Below, in pieces: positions 39,043 through 45,432 of a stretch of DNA of 45,432 nucleotides. The stretch is from a virus. The number at the start of each line of letters is the position of its first letter. The stretch's first letter is position 1. The position numbers and the translations under genes are program-made. The stretch lies in the IMG/VR virus record IMGVR_UViG_3300028802_000026, positions 1-45,432 of that record, one strand, 5' to 3'. Below the pieces are notes generated by a model that was not told where the DNA came from, ran no database searches, and worked only from the letters and a program-made list of their open reading frames with translations.

Positions 39043-39402
39043 ATGAAACAGCTTCTCGTATTTGGCGATAAGATTTTCAAGATTTCCATCCCCGACGACG
39101 CGAAAGTCACTTACGGTCCTTGGAGTCCGCCGACCAAGAAAGGGCATTGGGATGAAGGTTCCAAGGCGGGTACGCTTCGCATTTACCAAGGAACGAAAGA
39201 CAACATCATCGCTTGCTTTGCGGGGGTAACTGGCTTCCGCGACCTCACGATGGATTATGCCGAGCAGATTATCAAAGAAGAAGGCGCTACGATTTGGAAA
39301 GACGACGAAAAGGGATACGTCCGCGAAGACAAAATCAAGAGAGACAAAGAATGGATGAATGATCCGCTCCTGCTGGAGAAGCCGAAGAAGACGAGGAAAT
39401 AG
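39043..39402 (+). CDS. Early hypothetical protein flanked by an inverted repeat
   Basis: A 119-residue protein starting MKQLLVFGDKIFKISIPDDA, with a beta N-terminal half and a basic C-terminus. CGGAGAGTTT precedes the ATG. A 10-bp inverted repeat borders the gene, as if it were a cassette. Function unknown. Confidence 0.65.
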   Translation: MKQLLVFGDKIFKISIPDDAKVTYGPWSPPTKKGHWDEGSKAGTLRIYQGTKDNIIACFAGVTGFRDLTMDYAEQIIKEEGATIWKDDEKGYVREDKIKRDKEWMNDPLLLEKPKKTRK

Positions 39403-39422
39403 TAACTACAGAGCAAGGTCAA

Positions 39423-39461
39423 ATGAACAAGATTCCTTCTGTCTTCGTAGTTATCGAATAG
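39423..39461 (+). CDS. Possible 12-codon leader peptide
   Basis: ATG-started frame MNKIPSVFVVIE with AAGG upstream, between GTAACTAC and GTAGTTAT. It could be a translational leader for the membrane-protein gene at 39473. Weak evidence: length is near chance. Confidence 0.25.
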   Translation: MNKIPSVFVVIE

Positions 39462-39472
39462 GAGAGTGAAAC

Positions 39473-39685
39473 GTGGAAAAGATAATCACTACTGTACTCG
39501 CCATACTGCTCGTTCCGGTGGTCTTATTTCTTCTGTACTACGTCTTTGTCGTCAGTCCGATCCTGCTGTACACCGAAGCGCAATGCTTGAGGCAAGGCTA
39601 TCCAAAGGCGAACGTAACAGTGGGGCTTGAACGGTACTGCATGAATCTGACCGGCTCAGTAACGGTGAAAGTGGACCACAAGTAA
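39473..39685 (+). CDS. Small membrane protein
   Basis: A 70-residue protein. The first 35 residues (IITTVLAILLVPVVLFLLYY and on) form a long hydrophobic segment that may cross the membrane once or twice, followed by a small polar domain with two Cys (AQCLRQGYP, RYCMNLTG). GTG start with ATAGGAG upstream. Function unknown. Confidence 0.6.
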   Translation: MEKIITTVLAILLVPVVLFLLYYVFVVSPILLYTEAQCLRQGYPKANVTVGLERYCMNLTGSVTVKVDHK

Positions 39686-39702
39686 CTACGAAGGAGGCTC
39701 AA

Positions 39703-39903
39703 ATGGACAGAACTCAGCAGGAAGTTTGGCCCTACGATCCCAGAAGCGATCAAGTCTCTTTAGAAAGACAAAGGGACCAACTGAGGGTACAGGAAGACAT
39801 ACAAGAGGCTTGGGATAGGTTAATGCGATCTGCTCATACTGGCCTAGACATAGCATCCGAGGAAGATATTAAATTGCTCCGTTGGGCACTTGGGGTGAAA
39901 TAA
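39703..39903 (+). CDS. Small hypothetical protein
   Basis: A 66-residue helical, charged protein starting MDRTQQEVWPYDPRSDQVSL; preceded by GAAGGAGG and the TCAAATG junction motif. Unknown. Confidence 0.6.
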   Translation: MDRTQQEVWPYDPRSDQVSLERQRDQLRVQEDIQEAWDRLMRSAHTGLDIASEEDIKLLRWALGVK

Positions 39904-39912
39904 GGAGAAACG

Positions 39913-40302
39913 ATGAGTCAATTTCGTGTAGATGAAGTCCTGCCTAGCAAGAGTGGTAAAGCATGGAGAGTCAGAACAGGTCAGACTTGGTATAACGCCT
40001 TCATGGACTCAGGGATAGAAGCCTGTGTGGGGAAGTTAATCGAAGCAGAAATCAAGACCAGTGAGAAATTTGGGGCTGGGATACAGAAGTACAAAGTGGT
40101 TGGGGAGACCACACAGAGTCAAGGTCAAAAGCCCACCCAAGCCGTACAGAACGCTCCTAGAGGCACTAATGATGGGGAGATGAGGTGGTTGCCTATGGCC
40201 TCCAACACGGTGGCTCATGCGATAGCGGCGGGGTTAATCAAAGACCCTACCGATATCAAGGTCTGGGTTCTCGCTACTAGGCAGGCTATCGATGGTGACT
40301 AG
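39913..40302 (+). CDS. Hypothetical protein with OB-like N-terminus
   Basis: A 129-residue protein. FRVDEVLPSKSGKAWRVRTG and TWYNAFMDSGIEACVGKLIE suggest a small beta-barrel similar to single-stranded DNA-binding OB folds, followed by a flexible Gln/Asn-rich linker and a C-terminal helix. Evidence for DNA binding is only pattern. AAGGAG precedes the ATG. Confidence 0.5.
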   Translation: MSQFRVDEVLPSKSGKAWRVRTGQTWYNAFMDSGIEACVGKLIEAEIKTSEKFGAGIQKYKVVGETTQSQGQKPTQAVQNAPRGTNDGEMRWLPMASNTVAHAIAAGLIKDPTDIKVWVLATRQAIDGD

Positions 40303-40516
40303 GGAAAGACTCCATATCCTCGCCCAAGCCGTGACCCAGATGAAGAACGCCTTTAAGGAGGGTAGAGATTGGGATGCGTGGGTTGTTTATCAGCCTATTG
40401 GAGAGAGACCCGTAGAAGAAGAGGGGGCTTTGGAAGACATTCTCTACATATCGAATCAGATGGATGCAAAAGAGAGAAACATCCTAAAGGAATACCAAGA
40501 TGCTGGACGCCGATAA
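40292..40516 (+). CDS. Small acidic hypothetical protein
   Basis: A 74-residue protein starting MVTRERLHILAQAVTQMKNA, with an aromatic centre (DWDAWVVYQPIGERP) and acidic tail. It overlaps the previous stop by 11 bases. Unknown. Confidence 0.55.
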   Translation: MVTRERLHILAQAVTQMKNAFKEGRDWDAWVVYQPIGERPVEEEGALEDILYISNQMDAKERNILKEYQDAGRR

Positions 40517-40817
40517 GATTTTCGAGCGCATCATGGCTGCGGCTGAGGAGTGGAAGGTGGCCGACGAGAAGTGGAGAACATTGAAAGAGATGGAACCTAT
40601 CGTTCTTGCGGAGATAACCAATCAGGCAGACGGTGAGTCTTTCGCAGAACGTCGGTCTAAAGCTCTGGCCTCCGCAGAGTATAAACTGCACAAGACAAGG
40701 AAGATCACAGCAGAAACAGAACGCAATATCCTACTAGCGAGGTACAAGGCTGCACAGAGTTGGTCAGAACTCAGAAGGTCGGAGGAAAGCACTAGAAGGC
40801 AGGAGATGAAACTCTAA
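40500..40817 (+). CDS. Coiled-coil hypothetical protein
   Basis: A 105-residue helical protein with long charged repeats (MAAAEEWKVADEKWRTLKEM and ETERNILLARYKAAQSW). Proteins of this design are common in phage early regions near recombination genes. No catalytic motif. Confidence 0.6.
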   Translation: MLDADKIFERIMAAAEEWKVADEKWRTLKEMEPIVLAEITNQADGESFAERRSKALASAEYKLHKTRKITAETERNILLARYKAAQSWSELRRSEESTRRQEMKL

Positions 40818-40834
40818 CTACGGAGCATGTTCAA

Positions 40835-41173
40835 ATGAACCAGAAAGCCTTTGAAGTGACCCCCACCAAGCCGACCGCAGAGCCAACGCCGAGGTTCCGT
40901 GGGACAGAACTAGAACGAGCGAGAATACACGGACCAGATACTCGAACGGTCGATGCTTTGGAGTGGACTACGCAGAGGGCGGAAGCCGCTGAACGAGACT
41001 TTATCCAAGTCCATAAGAACTGCATGGAGGCTCGTGAGAAGTGTGACTCCCTCGAACGCCAGCTTGCCCGACAGACCGCGCTGCTGCGCCGAGTTTTCAA
41101 GCACAACACTTACATTCCGGGAAACCTATTACAAGAAATCGAGCGCGAACTTGAGGTGAAATCACATGGCTGA
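40835..41173 (+). CDS. Hypothetical coiled-coil protein
   Basis: A 112-residue protein. Pro/Thr-rich start (TPTKPTAEPTPRFRG), then a coiled coil (QVHKNCMEAREKCDSLERQL). It is preceded by the GGAGCATGTTCAAATG junction motif. It overlaps the next gene by eight bases. Confidence 0.6.
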   Translation: MNQKAFEVTPTKPTAEPTPRFRGTELERARIHGPDTRTVDALEWTTQRAEAAERDFIQVHKNCMEAREKCDSLERQLARQTALLRRVFKHNTYIPGNLLQEIERELEVKSHG

Positions 41174-41333
41174 ACTGACGGTGGAGCAGGAGCGGGATGC
41201 CATACTGGAGGCGATCCAGCTATTTCTGGATGAGTCAAAGAAATGTCCCATGCTTCCCATCGAAGGTCATGACGAATGGACAGACTGGATAACGATGGTC
41301 TTGAAAAACTGCGGTGCAATCATCAAGGAGTGA
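41166..41333 (+). CDS. Small hypothetical protein (55 residues)
   Basis: A 55-residue acidic protein starting MAELTVEQERDAILEAIQLF, coupled by overlap to the gene upstream, with its stop two bases before the next start. Aromatic patch DEWTDWITMVL. No family recognised. Confidence 0.6.
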   Translation: MAELTVEQERDAILEAIQLFLDESKKCPMLPIEGHDEWTDWITMVLKNCGAIIKE

Positions 41334-41335
41334 CC

Positions 41336-41596
41336 ATGTACAACGATAACGTTCCTAGCTGGGAGAGGGTGAAGTTACCAGTGAAATGGGAAATCAAGCT
41401 ATTTCTAGTCTTTATCTTCTTCGCTCTGGTCTGTGCTTTGTTTTCAGGACCGGCGAACTCGATTGAACTAGGGTCTCCAGTTTGTCCTACTGGTACCCCG
41501 TGGATCGCTCAACGATACGACACCTGGAGATACATTGACGGTCGTACTCAGATCGTCCACAGTGTGTGGATCAGGAAATGTCTGGTGAGGAAATGA
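41336..41596 (+). CDS. Single-pass membrane or exported protein
   Basis: An 86-residue protein. After a cytoplasmic start (MYNDNVPSWERVKLPVKWE) comes a membrane segment LFLVFIFFALVCALF and a polar, Trp/Arg-rich tail with two Cys. AAGGAGTGACC precedes the ATG at 41336. ATGA overlap with the PP-loop gene. It may act at the envelope. Confidence 0.6.
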   Translation: MYNDNVPSWERVKLPVKWEIKLFLVFIFFALVCALFSGPANSIELGSPVCPTGTPWIAQRYDTWRYIDGRTQIVHSVWIRKCLVRK

Positions 41597-42330
41597 ATGT
41601 AATATCTTCAAGTTATGGTAATGATAGTGTCGCCCTGATTCAATGGGCGCACGAGCAAAATTTGCCGGATGTGACAGTCGCTTATTGCGACACGGGGTGG
41701 TCTGCCCCTTATTGGCCTCAGAGAGTTATTGAGGGCGAGAGATTAGCCAAATCCTATGGCTTTAAGACTGTCCAATGTAAAAGTCTAGGTATGCCAGAAC
41801 TCGTCAGGATGAAAAAAGGCTGGCCGGGGAATGGACAGCAGTTCTGCACTGCACACTTAAAAGGACTTCCTTTTCTTCAGTGGATCGACGAAGCAGACCC
41901 GACTGTTCAAGCAGTGGTCCTCATCGGGAAAAGAAGGGCTGAGAGTGAAGCTAGAAAAGACACACCTGAATTCATTGAATCTAGTCCCTATCATGGTGGC
42001 AGGAAAATCTGGCACCCTCTTTACCAATTCTCCGATGAGCAAAGAAACGAACTTCTAGGACGCGCTGGATTTACCCCACTACCTCACCGGAGTCGAGAGT
42101 GTAATCCTTGCGTCAACGCCAATAGAGGAGACTTTCTAAGACTCACTCCGGGTGAGATTGAAAGGGTCAATGACTTAGAAGTTGAGATTGGACAACCTAT
42201 GTTCCGAGCAAAGAGATTCGGAGCGATGGGAATACACGGGATTATGGTCTGGGCTAAAGACGGGAAGAAACGCGCTTCTACTGACGAAGAAGAAGCTGAA
42301 TGTGCATCTCTGTTTGGCTGCGGTCTTTGA
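41593..42330 (+). CDS. PP-loop (PAPS-reductase-like) enzyme
   Basis: About 245 residues. Residues about 4-12 (SSSYGNDSVALI) form the PP-loop SGGxDS-type motif of adenine-nucleotide alpha-hydrolases; then VAYCDTGW, KGWPGNGQQFCTAHLKGLPF, a VLIGKRRAESEARKD switch and four Cys, including a CNPCVNANRGD pair. Phage relatives include PAPS reductases and thiolation or DNA-modification enzymes. Which substrate it adenylates is unknown. ATGs at 41578 and 41593 are possible; 41593 gives the ATGA coupling used elsewhere. Confidence 0.7.
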   Translation: MNVISSSYGNDSVALIQWAHEQNLPDVTVAYCDTGWSAPYWPQRVIEGERLAKSYGFKTVQCKSLGMPELVRMKKGWPGNGQQFCTAHLKGLPFLQWIDEADPTVQAVVLIGKRRAESEARKDTPEFIESSPYHGGRKIWHPLYQFSDEQRNELLGRAGFTPLPHRSRECNPCVNANRGDFLRLTPGEIERVNDLEVEIGQPMFRAKRFGAMGIHGIMVWAKDGKKRASTDEEEAECASLFGCGL

Positions 42331-42533
42331 TGGCCTACCCAGAGCGTCTGATACTGAAAGATACGTTAGGTCGTGAGAGATATGAACCTCCATCGGTCAC
42401 TGTTCGTAGAGGGACTTGCTTAAGATTAGGACCTTGTGGTCTTTGTGGTCAGACCATGTACGCTCCAGTGTCTATTATTGAAAGACCTGTAAGGTTGATC
42501 GTTCATCCGGAATGTAAGAGGAGGATAGTGTGA
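42330..42533 (+). CDS. Small zinc-binding-like protein
   Basis: A 67-residue basic protein starting MAYPERLILKDTLG. Its middle has TCLRLGPCGLCGQTMYAP, and HPECKRRIV ends it, a likely treble-clef zinc site. It starts by TGATG overlap with the PP-loop gene, which suggests a joint role. Confidence 0.6.
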   Translation: MAYPERLILKDTLGRERYEPPSVTVRRGTCLRLGPCGLCGQTMYAPVSIIERPVRLIVHPECKRRIV

Positions 42534-42703
42534 AGAAGGCGAAAATCAGGGCTATCCAAGAAATGCTGGCTCCAGTCTTCGGTTGTAAGCCGGATGATCT
42601 TGAAGTCGGAGATGGATATGCGAAGCTCAAGAACTCCCCTAAATGCGACGTAACCTTTGAATGGGATACAGTCGTTGGACTTCCAATGGATCAGCGCAAA
42701 TGA
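42530..42703 (+). CDS. Small hypothetical protein (57 residues)
   Basis: A 57-residue frame starting GTG at 42530 (MKKAKIRAIQEMLAPVFGCK), with GAGGAGG six bases upstream and ATGA coupling at the end. Acidic, beta-like C-terminus. Unknown. Confidence 0.55.
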   Translation: MKKAKIRAIQEMLAPVFGCKPDDLEVGDGYAKLKNSPKCDVTFEWDTVVGLPMDQRK

Positions 42704-43458
42704 AATACCTCCTCTACTTCCCCACAGCAGTTCTTCTTTTCCCTCTATCCGCCTTCGCTCAACCGACTATGGTGGATATGCCGTGGTCAAAAGACCTTAA
42801 CTTACCTGCTACAGCTTATGCACTGCAAATCTCAACTACTGGTGTTTATTCGGCTGTACCAGGGATGAACATTCCGGTGAATTTGAAAGTAGTTCCTGTT
42901 TTTAACGGGTCGATCAAAGTCATCTTCCCGGCTATTACCTCTAAGAGGACTGTGGTAGCCGTTAGACTTGACGTTTGCCCCTCCTCAGTCGCTATGACCT
43001 GTGAGCAAAGCCTGAGAGTCCGAGTACCCCTATCAGCGCCTCTAGTCGTCAATTCAGGGCATCAACTCCTCTGCCAACTGGACGCCAACCTGACCCAGAA
43101 ACAAGGTCCCCTTAACTGCGCGGTAGATCAACTCACAGTCTCAGGACCGATTACCCCTGCCCCTACCCCTATCCCGCCTGTAGTAACGCCCCCTAGCCCT
43201 CCTACGCAAGCCGTAAGCCTTGTTGGAGACGCTTCTCCACCCCTGACTCAACTGATAGCGACTGACGGAGGTGTGTGGGTACTAACTCTGCCTTCAGGAC
43301 TGGTAACTAGGAATGGGGTGGATACCAAGAACCCATTCGGACCCGCTCCCCAGACCTTAAGAATCTACGTCAGCCCCTTGAATACCATCAGGGTGGATTC
43401 TCAGGATCATGGGTACAACTGCTGGACTGGTACGGCTTGGGCGGGTGGAGGTTGCTGA
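42700..43458 (+). CDS. Exported protein with signal peptide
   Basis: A 252-residue protein. MKYLLYFPTAVLLFPLSAFA is a complete signal peptide with an AFA cleavage site. The mature part starts QPTMVDMPWSKDL, has three beta-like blocks with Cys (CPSSVAMTCEQ, LLCQLDAN, LNCAVDQ), a Pro-rich linker (PAPTPIPPVVTPPSPPT) and a C-terminal domain with a Cys at its end. It should enter the periplasm; most phage early proteins do not. Function unknown: perhaps envelope interaction or superinfection exclusion. Confidence 0.7.
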   Translation: MKYLLYFPTAVLLFPLSAFAQPTMVDMPWSKDLNLPATAYALQISTTGVYSAVPGMNIPVNLKVVPVFNGSIKVIFPAITSKRTVVAVRLDVCPSSVAMTCEQSLRVRVPLSAPLVVNSGHQLLCQLDANLTQKQGPLNCAVDQLTVSGPITPAPTPIPPVVTPPSPPTQAVSLVGDASPPLTQLIATDGGVWVLTLPSGLVTRNGVDTKNPFGPAPQTLRIYVSPLNTIRVDSQDHGYNCWTGTAWAGGGC

Positions 43459-43462
43459 AACT

Positions 43463-43657
43463 ATGTTCCTAAGAGTGCTCGAATTCGATTTACCGGGATG
43501 CGGGAAGATCAGTCATGCTTTGTACCGATGCGATGACTGTCACGACGATTATACTTGCAACAGCGCCAAGACTTGGGGGCCGTACAATGAACAATACTGT
43601 CATGAATGCTTCCCCAAGCATCCGGGAGCGCGTCCGGCAATCGAGAAGCTTTACTAG
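43463..43657 (+). CDS. Small zinc-binding-like protein
   Basis: A 64-residue protein starting MFLRVLEFDLPGCGKIS. CDDCHDDYTC and YCHECFPKH make a four-or-more-Cys/His cluster. It is the last rightward gene and faces the lysis genes 25 bases away. Function unknown. Confidence 0.6.
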   Translation: MFLRVLEFDLPGCGKISHALYRCDDCHDDYTCNSAKTWGPYNEQYCHECFPKHPGARPAIEKLY

Positions 43658-43682
43658 CGGTTCCCCTCAGCGTCCTTGACCT

Positions 43683-44201
43683 TCACTTCGACAGCGCGTT
43701 GATCGTAGCGTCCTTCTGCTGAGACCCCTTAGTCGTGCCGTACCAGAACGACAGGACCATCATGGTAACTGCGTCGAAAAGACCTAAGATACGACCGACG
43801 ACAATATCCGATAAAGCTTCTGGATAGCCCACGAAAAGGACAACACATTCGGTAGTTACAGTCACCGAAAGAATAAGTATGGATAGCCAGAACAACTCCT
43901 GATACGACCCACTAGCTACTGCTCCTTTCCTAGCTGAATCCCGATCCTCCGCTGCAATCCGTTCAAGGTCTATATCTAAGGACTTCATGTCCTTCTGAAA
44001 CTGTTCTTCGGCCTGTTTGATCTTGAGCATGTCCTCCGGAGTCGCCCCAGCTAAAGCAGCTTGAATCTTCTCCTGTGTCGGTTCGGGGACGTTCAAAGCC
44101 TTGCCAATAGCGGAGACCGCCATCCCCGCGAGAGGCCCGCCGAGGGCAGTCGCAATACCCGGAGCTACCGTACTGAGAAGCGAACGCCAGTCGAAGCTCA
44201 T
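43683..44201 (-). CDS. Holin, 3-TM family type
   Basis: About 172 residues, starting MSFDWRSLLSTVAPGIATALG. The hydrophobic start with GGPLAGMAVSAIGKAL, an amphipathic helical middle and a C-terminal pair of membrane segments (FWLSILILSVTVTTECVVLF and FDAVTMMVLSFWYG) fit the 3-TM phage holin family, which ends in a FWYGTTKGS-like motif. It would form the lesion that lets the endolysin out. The start is set by ATGA overlap with the small gene upstream. Confidence 0.72.
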   Translation of the reverse strand: MSFDWRSLLSTVAPGIATALGGPLAGMAVSAIGKALNVPEPTQEKIQAALAGATPEDMLKIKQAEEQFQKDMKSLDIDLERIAAEDRDSARKGAVASGSYQELFWLSILILSVTVTTECVVLFVGYPEALSDIVVGRILGLFDAVTMMVLSFWYGTTKGSQQKDATINALSK

Positions 44202-44359
44202 GAGTGAATCGGTGGTCCGAACTCTTTCCATCCTAACAGACAAAGAAGGATGAAAAGCAGAAGACTACCACCAGCAGCAGGTAAAGCAGTACGGTTCGTG
44301 TAGATTCCAAACGCTAACCACACAAGCATGAGAATCCAGAAACATAGTCCTAGTGTCAT
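44198..44359 (-). CDS. Small two-helix membrane protein (53 residues)
   Basis: A 53-residue frame starting MTLGLCFWILMLVWLAFGIY, with a second hydrophobic segment (GGSLLLFILLCLLGW). It is linked by ATGA overlaps to both neighbours. It resembles an antiholin or a second holin. Confidence 0.65.
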   Translation of the reverse strand: MTLGLCFWILMLVWLAFGIYTNRTALPAAGGSLLLFILLCLLGWKEFGPPIHS

Positions 44360-44697
44360 TTGTCCACCTTGCTGTTCATTTGTGTGAGGATTTGCACCTG
44401 AGTGTCTGAAATCTTCTCCGAGAGTCTATTAACTCCCCCGTTGAAGTCTTTGACGATTCCATCGAACCTTACCTGATCCAGTTTTTCGTGGTTATCCATC
44501 TTCTCGAATAACTTGAGAATAGACTCCCTCAGATTCTTCCTGCTTTCGGCAGCATCGTCTAGGTAAGATTTGAAGTCTTCTTTGCTCATTTTGGATTTCA
44601 CGTCATCCGCCGTTGTCTTCCACAGATACCCAATTATGATGACCAGGATACCCAGCACGCCAGTCGCAATATCTCGATACAACTGTAGTTCATTCAT
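44356..44697 (-). CDS. N-anchored coiled-coil lysis protein
   Basis: A 113-residue protein. A single membrane segment (TGVLGILVIIIGYLW) near the N-terminus is followed by a coiled coil (DDVKSKMSKEDFKSYLDDAA and on). This layout fits an inner-membrane spanin or XhlA-type protein. AGAGGTGACGTC precedes the ATG. A small stem-loop, CCCGA/TCGGG, at 44777-44790 follows the endolysin stop. Confidence 0.65.
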   Translation of the reverse strand: MNELQLYRDIATGVLGILVIIIGYLWKTTADDVKSKMSKEDFKSYLDDAAESRKNLRESILKLFEKMDNHEKLDQVRFDGIVKDFNGGVNRLSEKISDTQVQILTQMNSKVDK

Positions 44698-44792
44698 GAC
44701 GTCACCTCTATTTACTTCTTATTACCAGCGGAGGTCTGTTACCCAACGCACTTATCCCTGACATATCGGGGACCGGCCCGACCAGTCGGGAA

Positions 44793-45200
44793 TTACGGCT
44801 GAAATGTTCTTTTTCCTGAATGTGGAAGTATGTCCTGTAAGTGGGTCCATCCATCGGTAGACGCTGGAGCTTCCCTGGCAAGTCCAGAAGATTCCAAACG
44901 TCCGTCTGTGATCCACCTATCCAGGTCTCCGTGGGGGTCGTAGACATCAACCGCTCGTCCCTCTTTATGCATTGAATGTACAGCGCCTACAGGACAGTCT
45001 TGGGGTCTAAACCCTCCGTAAGCCTCACCGGAGACCATTGTTTTAGTATGGGGGTTGGTATGTAACTCGACTCCGTTGGCTTCGGCTAGCTGTAGAAAGG
45101 CATTCACTCTGTCCAAAAGCATCAGGGCGTTGTCTTTTCGTTCTTCAGTCAGGTCTTTGTGTTCCGACCAAGGGCCGAAATAATCAGATGGAGAAATCAT
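44793..45200 (-). CDS. Endolysin, M15-type D,D-peptidase
   Basis: A 135-residue protein. HSMHKEGRAVDVYDPHGDLD carries the zinc-binding H-x6-D motif, and GWTHLQ near the C-terminus gives the third ligand, as in M15 (VanY-like) peptidases that cut the stem peptide. SGEAYGGFRP and SGKRTFQP at the end are family features. It is a single-domain enzyme. Its ATG overlaps the tailspike stop as TGATG, tying lysis to late transcription. Confidence 0.8.
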   Translation of the reverse strand: MISPSDYFGPWSEHKDLTEERKDNALMLLDRVNAFLQLAEANGVELHTNPHTKTMVSGEAYGGFRPQDCPVGAVHSMHKEGRAVDVYDPHGDLDRWITDGRLESSGLAREAPASTDGWTHLQDILPHSGKRTFQP

Positions 45201-45432
45201 CAGTTGATGGTCTCACTCTTGTTCAAATCAGGATAGGTGAAACATAGATAACCACTATTACCATTAGGCGCTGTCTGCCATCCTGAGAAGGTGAATTTCA
45301 CAGAGTTGCTATTCGTGCCATCGGCACTTCCTACTCCTTGAGTAATCGTCCCCAAAGAGCCATTGGTAGAACTCCAGTCGGTTGCTGTGGCAAATACATT
45401 GATCGTTCCTGCATTGTTCTGAGCACCGACGG
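45200..45432 (-). CDS. Tailspike, 3' part
   Basis: The C-terminal part of the tailspike: across the joint at 45300/1 the frame is open from 1574 to the TGA at 45200-45202. The end reads TFSGWQTAPNGNSGYLCFTY then PDLNKSETIN. The final seven bases of the window (45426-45432) differ from the matching start bases (127-133), which is probably contig-end error or a strain variant. Confidence 0.85.
   Translation of the reverse strand, partial: VGAQNNAGTINVFATATDWSSTNGSLGTITQGVGSADGTNSNSVKFTFSGWQTAPNGNSGYLCFTYPDLNKSETIN
45300..45425. repeat. Terminal direct repeat, right copy
   Basis: Identical to 1-126. See left copy. It lies inside the tailspike gene. Confidence 0.95.

Larger units (their letters stand above)
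39020..40821. repeat. GTAACTAC/GTAGTTAC junction repeats (five sites)
   Basis: The octamer or its complement occurs at gene junctions: 39020-39027 (GTAGTTAC), 39402-39409 (GTAACTAC), 39447-39454 (GTAGTTAT), 39682-39689 (GTAACTAC) and, with one change, 40814-40821. In three cases the TAA in it, or a TAG beside it, is the stop of the upstream gene and a TCAAATG start follows. The 10-bp pair at 39020-39029 and 39400-39409 forms an inverted repeat around one gene. Confidence 0.55.

Noticed and set aside
44708-44950. An 80-codon frame after and over the endolysin end
   Set aside because: It overlaps the end of the M15 gene in a different frame; the endolysin ends naturally with its family C-terminus, and this frame has no motif.
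1-45432. CRISPR array, insertion sequence, integrase or att site
   Set aside because: No regularly spaced repeats, no transposase or integrase motif and no att-like duplication at the tRNA-like element were seen.

Overview
The window is a complete or nearly complete genome of a tailed phage with a P22-like (podovirus-type) plan, most likely assembled from environmental DNA. The first 126 bases recur at 45300-45425. Joining the ends there gives a circle of about 45.30 kb, and the tailspike gene, cut by the window edge, becomes one open frame of 557 codons across the joint. Shine-Dalgarno sites, TTGACA-type promoters and TTATCCACA boxes point to a Gram-negative, probably proteobacterial host. 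No integrase, DNA polymerase, primase or replicative helicase is visible.

Late region (minus strand, from 30904 down to 1, then across the joint to 43683): small terminase, large terminase, P22-type portal, virion proteins and a serine-rich fibre, scaffold, N4-gp56-type major capsid protein, decoration protein, gp4-like adaptor, gp10-like tail hub, a row of probable ejection proteins, a pectate-lyase-fold tailspike, an M15 endolysin and small membrane lysis proteins. The capsid and decoration genes have their own promoter and terminator.

Set into this module is an unusually large glycan region. At 12853-19467 it encodes a sugar kinase (HldE domain I type), an SIS isomerase (GmhA type), a nucleotidyltransferase (HldE domain II type), a sugar epimerase, a split E1-type thiamine-diphosphate enzyme pair, a GT2 glycosyltransferase, a radical SAM enzyme and a methyltransferase. 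Elsewhere in the module are a TPR-GT9 protein, a DUF115/Maf-like protein fused to a methyltransferase, an FkbM methyltransferase, a GT8-like enzyme and a probable GT-B enzyme. Together these look like a phage-borne pathway that makes an activated heptose-like sugar and attaches it, perhaps to the serine-rich fibre encoded immediately upstream.

Early and middle regions: plus-strand small genes (31067-33859), ending in a cytosine-methyltransferase-like gene and containing two copies of a 23-residue microprotein; a minus-strand block (33883-37971) with NinG-like, zinc-finger, HTH, Mom-like acetyltransferase and HNH/AP2-type genes plus a tRNA-Gly-like element; a structured, origin-like stretch at 36793-37262 with two DnaA boxes; a divergent promoter/operator at 37978-38051; and a plus-strand operon of small genes (38077-43657) containing a PP-loop (PAPS-reductase-like) enzyme and an exported protein. 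Many neighbouring genes share ATGA or TGATG stop-start overlaps, so translational coupling is the rule.
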